A DNA stretch of 56,504 nucleotides from Nemertoderma westbladi (taxonomy: Eukaryota; Xenacoelomorpha; Nemertodermatida; Nemertodermatidae), in assembly GCA_032718475.1 (NCBI GenBank), contig JAUCBJ010000522.1, forward strand, positions 1 through 56,504, written 5' to 3'. The notes below the pieces were generated by a model, which did no database searches, was not told where the DNA came from, and saw nothing but the letters and a program-made list of their open reading frames with translations. Positions 23,296 to 35,017 of the stretch are shown here, in pieces. Numbering within the stretch: position 1 is the first letter of the stretch; the number at the start of each line of letters is the position of its first letter. The position numbers were made by a program, and so were the translations under genes.

Positions 23296-23715
23296 CTTAG
23301 TACCAGTACTCCTCCATGGGAGTCCATGCCGGGCTCTAGCTGCTGATGACACCACATCTCTGGATGGCACATTCACAAGAAGAACGCTTAAGTCGGGTTC
23401 ACTGTGTCAAGTAAAATGCACACGTATCCAACCAGATACTATATAACAATGGAGGCGTCTCATTGGTTCTCCAAAAGTTGACACTTGAACAAGACAGCCT
23501 CCGCTTTGCAGGACATTTCTTTCGCCGTGAGGACCAGCCTGTGCAACAATCTTGTCCACTGGCAACCCCATGGACAAAATAAACATGGTGGACAGCCAAT
23601 GACTTTCTTGAGACGCCTGCACAAGGCCAGGACACCAGCCTTGAAGATGCGGATACTCTCGCGAAAGTCATGGTGGCGGTTGCAACTTTGTTGATAAGCC
23701 TACATAGGTCCTGCT
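23296..23715 (+). pseudogene. Decayed copy of the same non-LTR RT C-terminus
   Basis: Nucleotide matches in order to the element at 20992-21735 (ACTCCTCCATGGGAGTCCATG, CATCTCTGGATGGCACATTC, CTTTGCAGGACATTTCTTTCG, GGTGGACAGCCAATGAC), with indels and frameshifts breaking the frame. The 3' tail is lost or unrecognised. Confidence 0.8.
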
Positions 23716-24965
23716 GACCACGTTTATAAAGTTTCAACCCAATTCCCCAACTGTGTGCGACATGAGATAAGTGGAAAACATATATCCCACGGATTTTAAA
23801 TTTATATGAGAATTTTACTTGAAAAGTAACCTTTTGAGATTACTTGTGTTCACATCAAACAGAAGTAAACACTTGAGTTTTATTCAAATCAGACAGAAAA
23901 CACTTCACTCTACACTTCACTTTATTTTTATTCAAGCAAACAATAAAGATTTTTGAAGTGTTGCCGGCAATCCTCAATCAACTTGTGTGGAGATGGACGC
24001 CACATGTTACATCACCAACTCCCCCAAAATAGTCACCGAATAATTGCGAGTGGGGAGAACTTTAATGGTAATGCAAATCTTAGAGAAAAAACCAGCATTG
24101 GTTGGACATCCATTTATTCCCCTGGATATGTCTAAGATATGATTCAGAACTTTTGGGCTTCCCCATCACAATAATAATACACCAAATATTCACAAATGGG
24201 TAATACATATATATAAAATTAGTATTTTACTTTATATGGTTGCTGACTTTACTTTATGTGATTTTGGCCTACTCTTATCTAATTTTGATACCCGTTTGTC
24301 CAGTCAGTGTCTGAGTGCTAATCATGCCCAGTGAGGCTCAACTACTACCAGCGCTTTCCGAGTCCCTTTCAGGCTCGTAATCACGTCTGGCCGCAGAAGA
24401 CCACCCAGTAGTCGGTCAATCCTTTGCATGACCGTCCACCCCCTTTCCAGGATCGGTAATCAGGAATGCAAGACGGCTTGGCTCAGGAGTCTGTCGGTTC
24501 CTCCTCAGGACTACTGCTACCAATGCTTTCGGAGTCCTATTCAGGCTCGTAGTAGCACAGGCGACAGAGGCCACTCAGGACAGTCCCAAGTCCCAGCTCG
24601 TCGCAATTTACCAATCCATGTTCCCTTTCAGGCGCAGTAGGAGAGGAAGTCAGCTCCGGGTTTTGGCAATCAGGCTATGCCTGAACCCTATGGTGCCCCT
24701 TTATCACAAAAGAACGACATTTTATGCCATCACCATCAGTCAAATATTAATTGGCCCGTGTCTGAGTTTTCGGGGGCCTAGAAGTCCGGAGTTTTTTTTG
24801 TTGGGGGGTACCCTGAACTTATTAGATTATTCATTTCAATTTAGTTTTAAGTCTGCATTAACCCAGATAAGAAATTCAAAATAACGCCAACATGAAGTGT
24901 ATGCAAGTGTTTACTTGAAGAGAAAGTGTTTACTTGTTTTTATTCAAACCACCCAACGGTTATCA
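23716..24965. other. Non-coding with an internal ~170-bp repeat
   Basis: GCTTTC[CG]GAGTCC-[CT]TTTCAGGCTCGTA is present at about 24352 and about 24522, an old tandem duplication of about 170 bp, and CCCTTTCAGG recurs near 24620. The 24.3-24.8 kb part is less AT-rich but no protein family is recognisable. Confidence 0.45.
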
Positions 24966-25174
24966 TGTTGTAATTACCCCATCCTCAAAACAGTCTTTAT
25001 TCATGTGATGATTTTAAGTTTATTTTGTTAAGACTGTAGTTTGGAATCAAATCATTTTATTCATTAATATAATATGAGTGTACATAAAATACTAAAACTA
25101 ATAAGCATTTTTCGTTGTTCGTTTTTGGTCTCAATAAGACATTGTTTAAACAACATCTACGTCATCGTATTGTC

Positions 25175-26746
25175 ATGGCAACTATGAGAAGTGTTCCAAC
25201 TGATGACTCTCCTCCTCCAATGAATCCCGAGAGAGGTTATGTCAACAATCCACCGGTGGATGCGGTACGAATCCACCATGGAACTTTCCAAAATCAACTA
25301 GAACGAGTGGCCAACAATCTAAATCGACGCGACATTCGACGCATGAAGTTCTTGTGTTCCGATAAAATCTATGAAAGCAGACTGGAAGAAATTGACTCGG
25401 GAAAGAAACTGCTCCAAGAACTCTGTCGAATAGGGCTCATTGATGAGAATAACACGGAATTTTTGGAGATTCTCCTGTACATGGTGGTACGAATGGACCT
25501 ACTTCAAATATTCAATACGGATCGTCTAAAAATACAATACAAAATCCATCAGAATCCCTTCACCCACATCTCGCCATATCGGGCGCTGCTTTACGAGGTT
25601 ATTAAAGATTTTACCAAAAAGGATTTTAATGATTTCAAGTGTCTGACGTGGAATTCCGTAACACCTCGCTGTGATTGGGATCAGGTTTCCGATACTATAG
25701 GACTTATACGCATTCTAGAAAAGTCTAGAATCATTAGCGAGAAGGATGTCTCTGTCTTGGCTGATTTTGTTGGCGCAAACGCTCATCTAAGACAGACACA
25801 AATTAAAGTGGACAAATATACCGGAAGTGTATGGTTCGCAAAACTTCATAGGAGTTTTGTTGTCAGTGAAGAGGGGCAATCGTATCAAGAGGAGACGCAA
25901 GAAAGGCCTACGATAGGGGCTAGCAAATCATTGGTCAAAAATGAAATATTTGGAGACACACATCAGGTTGCAGATGAGCAATCTGTACAGGAGGATATGG
26001 CTTCCTCCAGCGAAAGACCAGACCTTCAATATGATATGTCCAAAAGGCCTCATGGATTGTGTCTTATTATAAACAATTACCACTTTAGGAAAACGAACTC
26101 CAATGATGAAGATCTCGAGGATAGAGATGGAAGCGAGGAAGATGTCAAAAGCCTGGAGAATACATTCAGAAAACTTGGTTATAAGGTGGCAATTTCACGC
26201 GACTTGACAGCGGAGAATCTCAACAGCATTCTATATTATACCTCCCGGAAACCAGATCACAAAGATTGCGACTCGTTTATTTGTTTCGTAATGACACACG
26301 GAAGGGATGGCTTCCTATTTGGATCTGACAGTATACCTATTGAATACTCTCAACTAACCACCTACTTCCAGGCCACAGTTTGTCCTCAATTGGCGTGGAA
26401 ACCAAAAATGTTCTTTTTCCAGGCTTGCATGGGGCTGAAGTCTATGGAGAGCGCGAAATTGCCTCCGACTGACAGCGTCGGGGCCCCATCGCATTACGTC
26501 GCCTCGGAGCAGGACTTCCTAATCGCCCATTCGACCACGCCTGGTCACGCGTCCAACAGAGGATATTACATAAAGGAGTTGTGTAATTGTATCAATGCGT
26601 ATGCGAATAAACACGATCTGATTTCGATTCTGACCGAAGTCAACCGAAGGATAACTAACATAACTTTCAATGACCTATCCAATCAGGTTTCTCTTCCGGA
26701 AACAACGTTAACCAAAAAAGTATTTTTCAACCAAACTAATAATTAG
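25175..26746 (+). CDS. Initiator caspase with two death-effector domains, caspase-8/10-like (copy 2)
   Basis: 523 residues, single exon, paralogue of 10934-12517. The start is ATG 25175 (MATMRSV): the region upstream is frameshifted relative to copy 1 and the frame has no upstream ATG. The two DEDs are identical in protein to copy 1 apart from the N-terminus. The linker is shorter (QERPTIGASKS in place of QERYNHTAPTLGASES). Catalytic His375 lies in MTHGRDG and Cys418 in QACMG. In the substrate-pocket strip the copy reads HASNR where copy 1 has HLSYR: Arg is kept but the aromatic residue is lost, so specificity or activity may differ. Homology between the copies extends upstream (from about 24964, against 10577) and about 45 bases past the stop. 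It is nested in the PSMC3 intron on the opposite strand. Confidence 0.92.
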   Translation: MATMRSVPTDDSPPPMNPERGYVNNPPVDAVRIHHGTFQNQLERVANNLNRRDIRRMKFLCSDKIYESRLEEIDSGKKLLQELCRIGLIDENNTEFLEILLYMVVRMDLLQIFNTDRLKIQYKIHQNPFTHISPYRALLYEVIKDFTKKDFNDFKCLTWNSVTPRCDWDQVSDTIGLIRILEKSRIISEKDVSVLADFVGANAHLRQTQIKVDKYTGSVWFAKLHRSFVVSEEGQSYQEETQERPTIGASKSLVKNEIFGDTHQVADEQSVQEDMASSSERPDLQYDMSKRPHGLCLIINNYHFRKTNSNDEDLEDRDGSEEDVKSLENTFRKLGYKVAISRDLTAENLNSILYYTSRKPDHKDCDSFICFVMTHGRDGFLFGSDSIPIEYSQLTTYFQATVCPQLAWKPKMFFFQACMGLKSMESAKLPPTDSVGAPSHYVASEQDFLIAHSTTPGHASNRGYYIKELCNCINAYANKHDLISILTEVNRRITNITFNDLSNQVSLPETTLTKKVFFNQTNN

Positions 26747-26794
26747 ATATTTGAAGCGAAATTGAATTACTTGTATTTTGATCATTATCGAGAT

Positions 26795-27029
26795 ATTATT
26801 ATACATTTGCAAATCAGTTGACAACTATTTAATAATAATATATCCCATCATATGAAGAAAACTGCTTACTCATCATTATCTCATTGTAGGTAACTCTATA
26901 ACTCTATCCAACAATTCAATGACCACGTCATGACGAAAATATAATTGTTTTGGAAAAAAAAAACATTTTATCGAAACAATAACAAGGAAATTAATAATTT
27001 TTCAGCCTGGAGTCGGATGTGGGTAGCAT
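26795..27029. other. Short non-coding AT-rich spacer
   Basis: Between caspase copy 2 and the foldback element. Nothing recognised. Confidence 0.4.
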
Positions 27030-28971
27030 GAACTTAGTTCCAATCACACATTTTCAAAGGCGAACTTAGTTCCAATTGAAACGAATTTAGTTCCAAAATA
27101 AATTTTACAAAGCGAACTTAGTTCAAATCGAGGCGGACTTAGTTCCAATCCCAGAATATCAAAACGAACTTTTCCAATGGATGCGAATTTAGTTCCAATG
27201 CATGCGAATTTAGTTCCAATGGAAGCGAATTTAGTTCCAATTGGTACGAACTTAGTTCCAATGTTTCAATCGTGGGGATAGCCGCGTAGTAGGCGAAGCC
27301 TATTGTGTATTGCCACTATTTGGGGTGGGTCAGGGTCAACAATAATTGTAAATATATATTAATCACGAGTATACTGATACTGACTGACTGAGTCTGTAGT
27401 ATTATATATACTCAAGACATGCACATTGTGCCATTTTCACACCAAATACAATATTTACCAGTTGTTTTGGATTAGGTGGATGGGCGTTGATTGGGTTGGG
27501 AGGTTGGGCGTAGTTTGGGATAAGATTGTTTTGATTAGGAGGTTAGGCGTTTTGGGTTAGTTATATACAATTATTATTTAACCATCCACCTAATAGTGGC
27601 ATTAAACAGAATCTTCGCTAACTACGCGGCTCGGCCCACACCTGATACATTGGAACTAAAGTCGCATCCATTGGAACTAAATTCGCATCCATTGGAACTA
27701 AATTCGCATCCATTGGAACTAAATTCGCATCCATTGGAACTAAATTCGCATCCATTGGAACTAAATTCGCATCCATTGGAACTAAATTCGCATCCATTGG
27801 AACTAAATTCGCATCCATTGGAACTAAATTCGCATCCATTGGAACTAAATTCGCATCCATTGGAACTAAATTCGCATCCATTGGAACTAAATTCGCATCC
27901 ATTGGAACTAAATTCGCTTCCATTGGAACTAAATTCGCATCCATTGGAACTAAATTCGTTTTCGATTTTCTCTAGTTATTGGAACTAAGTTCACCTAAAT
28001 TGGAACTAAATTCGCCAAAATTTGAACTAAATTCGCATCCATTGGAACTAAATTCTCATGCATTGGAACTAAATTCGTTTTCGATTTTCTCTAGTTATTT
28101 GAACTAAGTTCGCCTAAATTGTAACTAAATTCGCCAAAATTGGAACTAAGTTCGCATGCATTGGAACTAAATTCGCATCCATTGGAACTAAATTCGCATC
28201 CATTGGAACTAAATTCGCATCCATTGGAACTAAATTCGCATCCATTGGAACTAAATTCGCATCCATTGGAACTAAATTCGCATCCATTGGAACTAAATTC
28301 GCATCCATTGGAACTAAATTCGCATCCATTGGAACTAAATTCGCATCCATTGGAACTAAATTCGCTTCCATTGGAACTAAATTCGCATCCATTGGAACTA
28401 AATTCGTTTTCGATTTTCTCTAGTTATTGGAACTAAGTTCACCTAAATTGGAACTAAATTCGCCAAAATTTGAACTAAATTCGCATCCATTGGAACTAAA
28501 TTCTCATGCATTGGAACTAAATTCGTTTTCGATTTTCTCTAGTTATTTGAACTAAGTTCGCCTAAATTGTAACTAAATTCGCCAAAATTGGAACTAAGTT
28601 CGCATGCATTGGAACTAAATTCGCATCCATTGGAACTAAATTCGCATCCATTGGAACTAAATTCGCATCCATTGGAACTAAATTCGCATCCATTGGAACT
28701 AAATTCGCATCCATTGGAACTAAATTCGCATCCATTGGAACTAAATTCGTTTCCATTGGAACTAAATTCGCATGCATTGGAACAAAATTCGTTTTCGATT
28801 TTCTCTAGTTATTGGAACTAAGTTCGCCTAAATTGGAACTAAATTCGTTTTCGTTTTTCTCTAGTTATTGGGACTAAGTTCGCCTAAATTGGAACTAAAT
28901 TCGCCAAAATTTGAACTAAATTCGTTTCCATTGGAACTAAATTCGCATGAGGCTTAAATTGGAACTAAGTA
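27030..28971. mobile_element. Foldback element with arms of 21-bp repeats
   Basis: Left arm 27030-27262: about ten degenerate units reading GAATTTAGTTCCAAT, i.e. the reverse complement of the right arm. Right arm 27650-28971: about 60 units of TTGGAACTAAATTCGCATCCA. The centre (about 27263-27649) carries its own inverted repeat, GCCGCGTAGTAGGCGAAG (about 27282) against CTTCGCTAACTACGCGGC (about 27613), with a core like that of the 9-kb element. The right arm has a higher-order duplication with a 448-base period (CGATTTTCTCTAGTTATT at 27963 and 28411, and at 28082 and 28530). Long arms of short tandem repeats resemble Drosophila FB/Galileo foldback elements in architecture only. There is no transposase. 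Confidence 0.75.
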
Positions 28972-29384
28972 CGGGGAATCCGGATGTGTATGTGTGTAAC
29001 CAGTGTGATGCCTTGGGTTAAGTAATATGGGACAAGTACATCTACAGGTACGGGTACTGCCAATGTTTATACAACAATCTAGTGCATATTATGAATGAAA
29101 ATATTATATTATGATGAAATTGATATTATAATGAATATAATTATAATGAAAAAATAGGAAAAAGAGAAAATATTCAAATAAATGAAAAAAATGACCAAAT
29201 TTAACATTTCACCAAATTGAATGCATTATTTGAAAATATTTCATTTCAATAAATATATCAGTATCTGAACAATTTCGAGATTTAGAACCTAATTGTCCTG
29301 GGCAATATTAAAGGGATCGAATTGTCCTTCTTTCCGCTATTATGACGAAAAATGCGGTGACAATGTCTTATTAATTATTATTTT
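28972..29384. other. AT-rich non-coding
   Basis: Contains the dispersed TTTCGAGATTTAGAACC string shared with about 14115. Otherwise nothing seen. Confidence 0.4.
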
Positions 29385-29563
29385 TGAGACGCCGCTTAAA
29401 GAACACTGGCCTTGACGATGCGGATGATCTAGCAAATGTCATGGGCGACAGGGAGTTGTGGCGGCCCAATTTTGTCGAAACGTTAGGCACAGATATTTAA
29501 TATATATGTAATATATAATGCAGCTGCAATGCAGCATGTCGATAGTAGTAGTAGTAGTATTAT
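29385..29563 (+). mobile_element. 3' fragment of the non-LTR retrotransposon with (TAG)n tail
   Basis: Matches the last part of the 46.1-kb and 21.0-kb copies (GAGACGCCGCTTAAAGAACA, GATGATCTAGCAAATGTCAT, GGGAGTTGTGGCGG, ATGCAGCTGCAATGCAGCAT) and ends in (TAG)n at about 29546-29560. Frame broken. Confidence 0.8.
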
Positions 29564-29840
29564 AAATGGGAAAATCTTTTAGGCTCGTTACGCCAAGGAA
29601 TGCCTGTTCACCACCACGGGTGATCTTCCACAATAAACCCTTCCATTCTGTTTCCCAAGTTGGCTTAGTTCCCATTTATCGACCACTGAAGGATGAAAGC
29701 CAGGGTTGGGCTAGGCTGCTGTGCATTTACAGCACTGAGCCCAAAAGCCCAGGAATGTCACCACTAGACCAAGCTGCTTGGCATTACACTAACTGACTAA
29801 TAGTCACTTAGTGTAATGTCAAGCATTTAGAGATAGAGAC
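29564..29840 (+). other. Unidentified segment ending in a hairpin
   Basis: A 76-codon open frame (29566-29796) is not recognised. It ends next to an imperfect hairpin, CATTACACTAA ... TTAGTGTAATG (about 29782-29818), of the type found in transposon ends. Confidence 0.3.
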
Positions 29841-31412
29841 ATAACAATAATTAACGATATAATTAATATACGTAACTCCAATTGACAATAAGTAGTGAAA
29901 TGTTGTTCAGCTGTGAAACTCTAGTTGTGGGTATTTAATTTCGCATTCCATAATGTTGATAATATGCTAATATTTCGAATATCGCACATCGAATCATTCC
30001 CAACCTTTTTATTTAACAATTAGATACTAATTGATAAATAGTCGCGTTAAATTTTTTTGCGTTCCTGCTTCAGTTTTTGAGATATTGGATGGTTATACAT
30101 ACACACACCAACCACATCGTGTTTTTGAACGGCTCAACTCTTGACAAGAACTACCCAGTCTATATACAGGTTCGTTATAACCATAAATAATAACAGTCAA
30201 CAATTATTAAATCGTAAAATTAAAAAAATCAAAATGCCAATAACTAAAACCAACATTGGATTTAATAGTATCGCTATTTCTATAAATTTATTTATTTACA
30301 TTGCATTTAGACAAAAAAATTCGGAAGCATTGGAAACTTTAAAATATTTAATAAAACACATAAAATAATAAATAAAAATAATAAATAAAAAAATTTATTA
30401 TTCAAAATTCGAAAGAGATGCTATCACTTAGATTATAAAAAAATAGCGCGATACTTAGAATTATCTTATATATTTGTGCTGCGATTTAGTGCAACTTCAG
30501 AAGAAAATTATAGGGCCTACTAAGTACTGTTAGTTCACCGATGTGTGTGTGTGTGTTACGTAGGTACTGTAGATCTGGAGAGTCTGCTGACGGTTATTGC
30601 CGCCAATCATCGGCTACGTTGGGTACTGCCATCCGTGCTGCCTCTTAATTTTATTTTGATGTTTCAGGCAATAAAAGAAATAATCATAATAAATTGATTT
30701 ATAAGGTTGATGGGGCATCGTAGTGTGGTGATCTGCGAAATTCAGTCAATATGGAAGAAAATATTTGAAAAATATACAAACCGACGAACATGCCTATGCC
30801 TAAGTACTATACTAAGTACTATAGACGACTAAGTAGGCCTACTATAGACAAGTTTAAACCAAACTCTTAATTAAGGTAATAATGGTGTATGTTCACTACG
30901 TGACACACACCACTTTGACATATAAATAAAACCAACAAAATGGCTTTGTCCTTTAAATACTTAATTAAACTAACAAACAAAATGGAGCTTAATCAAAAAA
31001 GTAAATATTTAATCAGTTTAACAAGAGGTGCATAAACGTGATTAAATGGTTGGATTGCCCCACTCATTCGGTTTAGATTATGGTATATTTTAAATCCACC
31101 TCAACCTCGAGTATTGCTGCTTTGAAGTTGAAACAATTGTAATTTAAATATTCTTTGATAACTGAGTTAAGTAATGGAGCCCTATAACGTGTAAAAGGAA
31201 AGAATATTGATTGACAGATCCTGTACGACAAAGGGCAGATGAAGTGTAGTCGCTATTGATTTTCTATTGCTTTGCTCCCTTCGCCATGCATAGTTTGTCA
31301 CAATGCGTACAGTACATGAGATTTAACTGATAATTATTAAGTAATTTTAACATTTTTTTTTAACAAGTAAATTATCACAGTAATTTAAGATATTTATGAA
31401 TAATTAGTAAAT
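29841..31412. other. Non-coding upstream region of the BDH2-like gene
   Basis: AT-rich. A (GT)n microsatellite at about 30542-30555. A 75-codon AT-rich frame at 30141-30368 looks spurious. No promoter motif can be supported. Confidence 0.4.
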
Positions 31413-32144
31413 ATGGCAACAAGCAAACGATTGGACGGTCAGATTATCCTCGTAACAGCTGCAGCTCAAGGGATAGGCCGAGCCTCGGCGAAGGCATTTG
31501 CTAGAGAAGGCGCCAAAGTCATAGCTACGGATATTAACTTTGATAAGCTAAAATATATCGAATCAGCCAGCATTCAAGTGAAACAACTGGACGTCACTGA
31601 CGATGAAGCAATTCAGGAGCTAGCGGACAGTATAGAGAAGGTCGACTGCCTTATGAATTGTGTTGGCCAAGGATATGAAGGGAATCTATTGGGAACATCA
31701 GTTGATGATTTCGATGGATGTCTTCGGGTTAATCTACGGAGTATGTTCGTCATGACAAAATCGATATTACCGAAAATGTTGAAAGCCGGTAGAGGAAGCA
31801 TTATCAATGTTGGGAGCGCGTGCGTCCTGAAAATCCCGCAGAACCGATGTGCGTACGTGACGAGCAAAGCGGCAATCTGGGGATTCAGTAACTCTATCGC
31901 TCTGGACTACGCACCGTACGGGATCCGATGCAACTGTCTGACACCGGGAGCCACTGACAGTGAGTCTATGAGGGAACGGTTGAAGGACCCGAATAGCCCC
32001 GACCAGGGGATAGTAGAGGCCCTTCCTATGGGTAGAATGGGGAGACCAGAGGAGATGGCTGCCATGTGCGTCTATCTAGCTAGCGACGAGAGTGCCTACA
32101 CAACTGGCCATATGATGATTGTCGATGGAGCCTTTTCTTTATAA
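31413..32144 (+). CDS. BDH2: Short-chain dehydrogenase, BDH2/DHRS6-like
   Basis: 243 residues, single exon, ATG in AATATGGCA. Classical SDR of the usual 245-residue size. The NAD-binding loop is TAAAQGIG (residues 15-22, with Ala for the first Gly as in BDH2), followed by FAREGAKVIATDIN with Asp40, which favours NAD over NADP. The catalytic set is Asn107, Ser135 (NVGSAC), Tyr148 and Lys152 (YVTSK). NRC at 144-146 is shared with vertebrate BDH2, where an Arg there contacts the substrate. The end YLASDESAYTTGHMMIVDGAFSL is characteristic. Vertebrate BDH2 is cytosolic and is described as an R-beta-hydroxybutyrate and 2,5-DHBA siderophore-related dehydrogenase; the role here is inferred from similarity. 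Intronless although orthologues are multi-exon, so possibly a retrogene. Nested antisense in the PSMC3 intron. Confidence 0.88.
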   Translation: MATSKRLDGQIILVTAAAQGIGRASAKAFAREGAKVIATDINFDKLKYIESASIQVKQLDVTDDEAIQELADSIEKVDCLMNCVGQGYEGNLLGTSVDDFDGCLRVNLRSMFVMTKSILPKMLKAGRGSIINVGSACVLKIPQNRCAYVTSKAAIWGFSNSIALDYAPYGIRCNCLTPGATDSESMRERLKDPNSPDQGIVEALPMGRMGRPEEMAAMCVYLASDESAYTTGHMMIVDGAFSL

Positions 32145-32395
32145 ATACTGAAACTAAATGGAGTTTAGAAAACTGCTGAGCAGCTGAGGTATAAAGCGTT
32201 ATTGCTTATTTAATTTTATGCTAATAATTTCTTTCAGTGCTTGACATAAATTGATAAAATATTTACACAATAGGCAAATTCATGTAGAGGTATAGAAGTG
32301 ATACTGTATATATAATTAGTCATTACGACGAATTGCATTGCTCTGTTCTAACAGTATACACCATATCCTGGAATATATAGTAGTGTCGTTATTCA
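32145..32395. other. 3' flank of the BDH2-like gene
   Basis: No canonical AATAAA within the first 250 bases was noticed. No poly-A tract or flanking duplication that would prove retroposition. Confidence 0.35.
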
Positions 32396-32965
32396 GGTAC
32401 CTAGAACCCACCCCAAAAATAATTTTTTTTTCTTCTACAGAATGAGATTTAATGAGATTATCTTTAATAAGATTGCATGACATTTGAAACAGAGATAGTT
32501 TCACATCCATCCTCCTCCGTGGGTGAGTCAGAATTTTTATTTTTGCTTTAATTTTTTTAGATACTTTGAAAAAAGTGTCTCCCTCGATATTGCACCAGTT
32601 ACACCGCAGTTATTCTTCAATCTTATAGTGATTTGTTGGTACCAATGGGAAGCTGTCCATGCAAGGATTCCAAATATGTAACACAATTTGAATTTCGTTG
32701 AAAAATAGCTGAGACATGAGCGTTCAAAATATTGCATGGTTTTGCAACTGTGAGAGGCTGTTTTATTATTTCAAATTAAAACACCATATTCAACATTTTG
32801 TTTATTTATGAATAGCTATATATAGTCTGATTAAAGAAGCATTGCATTGTTGCCCAGCTACGTATGGGATAAACAAAATGTTCTAAAATATGGTGTATTA
32901 AATATAATGAAATGGCCTGCATATTAAGCAAATAAATTTCGAATGCCCATATCTCAGCTATTTCC
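32396..32965 (-). repeat. Dispersed repeat, reverse orientation to 21.75-22.16 kb
   Basis: TCTACAGAATGAGATTTAATGAG, then GAAACAGAGATAGTTTCAC, CACCAGTTACACCGCAGTTA and AGTGATTTGTTGGT match reversed parts of the 21.75-22.16 kb repeat in mirrored order. A second inverted part follows at about 32865-32965 (AACAAAATGTTCTAAAATATGG). Confidence 0.55.
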
Positions 32966-34990
32966 CAACCAAATTCAAATGTTTTTGGGTCAATAAGCTT
33001 AAAAGTGGCCAAAAAGGGGTACAAATTGACCGAAAAATTTTTGTCGGAAATTAGTGCAAAACCATACACCATTCGAAAGATAATTTCATGGCGAATCTTG
33101 TGATGGTAGAGGGAGAGCATGACGCGCTGCTCAAAGGGATATATATGGCAAAAACTAATGTCATATCTGTAACGTTTTTGTCTACCACTGTAACGCATTA
33201 CAGTAATGACATTTATGGGACAAACGTCTGTAACGGCATCTATAACGGTAATTATGTTATGTGGATTTTGCAGTATTTATAACTTATTGCTTCGACAATA
33301 AAGTAATTTATTGGACAAACATCTGTAACAAACAGCGATATCTGCCCATAACCATCGCATCCACTAAATTATATGTACTTAATACACATGATTTCAATAA
33401 ATAGAAAAAGTTTTTCATTAACATTTTTCTGTGTAACCGATAATCTTGTTTTACACGATTTTTTTTATCCCGTGTTAAATTTTCTCTATCGCGCCGCTTT
33501 TTAGATATGCTTGTTTAAAATACTCTGTATAACAACCGCGGTCCATTTTTCCTCTGTACTTATTTAACCGCTCCCTGGCGTTTCTCTGCAACTGATTCAT
33601 AGACGTCCATTAACTCATCCAATAAACGGATCTGACTAAACTTATCACAATAATATAAGTAGTGCACAAGTCCGTCATGTATGTCAGTAAGTGATGTTAA
33701 GCCAATGATTTAGAAATTGAAAGTAAAATATAGGCCTTTTATACGCATTAGAGTATTTAATCATTAGAGTAAATTATAATCTCATTGAAGTTACACAAGA
33801 ATCACTGATAACAGTCACTGGATTCTTTACTTTAGTTTATTTATTGCTTCATGTCAGATGAAATTAGACATACAAATTTATTGAAGTCTATCTATATACT
33901 GTACGTCTGCAGACCCTAATCATGAAAAACGAAAAACAAAACTTTGGGCAAAGGACCGTCTGTACAATATATTGTATGTTAAAAATACACCGTTTGTAGG
34001 AAATAATACATACAATTTATAAGATGGAGATTGTATATATTTGCAATTAATTCCTAAATTATTTACCACGGACCCGGAAGCTCTGGATTCATACAATTTC
34101 ATATGTGAAGTGAATCTGCGCTTTACTCCCCAGAATCCACAATCACCTCTTCACGGATAGAGATAAACATGAATCCGTGTTTTACTTCCCTTACGGGATC
34201 CAGTAACACTTGGCAATGAAAATTAGCTTGAATTCGCATTTTGCAATCATTTCCGGATTTCATGAAAATCCGGATCCGCGTTGTAACCCCAAAATCCGGG
34301 TACCGATCCGGATCCTGCATCCGGTTCCGCGTTTTACACTTACCCATCTTACTGCACTGTAACGGTGACGCGTTACAGATGGTTGACAAAATCGCTTACC
34401 ACCGCCATACATTCTAGGTGTTTATTTATCACATTAACTCTTGGGGTTAATGCGGCATAAATTAAAATTGCCTTTCCACACGTACATCATACTTGTAAGA
34501 GATTAATATTATCAAAATCTATGGCCACATTTGTAGCGTTACAGATATGGACGTTTATGCTTTCTATATTGACTTTGTTAAACATAAATGCTTCCCAAAT
34601 GAGATGATCTTGTCCTTTGTAAGTGATATTTGGCCTATATAAGTTAGAAACCCTGTAGATTCTAAATATATCAAAACTGAAAACCTACAGTTATTACTTC
34701 AGATTCTAGACGTAAATGTTACAGATGTGACACAAAAATTGAAAAATCCATGCCCATTTTATGAATCGATCACAAATGGTTCAACATGAATATTATGGCC
34801 TGAAATATATCGGAAAAGAAAGCAAAACATCTAAGCTTCCCAATAATATATAGGTTTTCTATATATTTGCCACTTGGAGTGATAAAATTTACAGTTGTTT
34901 GTGGTCGTGTCATGTAAGGGACAAGTGATTTTCACGATATTTCAGTCTTTAATGGGGCATATCTTTTGACTGCCTTTACAGATTTTGATA
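32966..34990. other. Non-coding; repeated CTGTAACG motifs and CCGGAT cluster
   Basis: No gene recognised. CTGTAACG occurs at about 33169, 33188, 33230 and 34365, and GTTACAGAT near 34373 and 34539. ATCCGGAT-like palindromes cluster at 34250-34325. These look like remnants of inactive transposons. Confidence 0.4.
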
Positions 34991-35017
34991 ATTTTTAGTG
35001 CGTAAGCTGCGCAAATA

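Noticed and set aside
25115-25174. Upstream start of caspase copy 2
   Set aside because: The codon at 25115 is TTG; the first ATG in frame is 25175.
27596-28821. ORFs with LELNSHP or DANLVPM repeats
   Set aside because: Same reason: 21-bp repeats in the foldback arm.
30141-30368. 75-codon ORF
   Set aside because: Very AT-rich, Asn/Ile/Lys-dominated, with no motif or context; likely chance.
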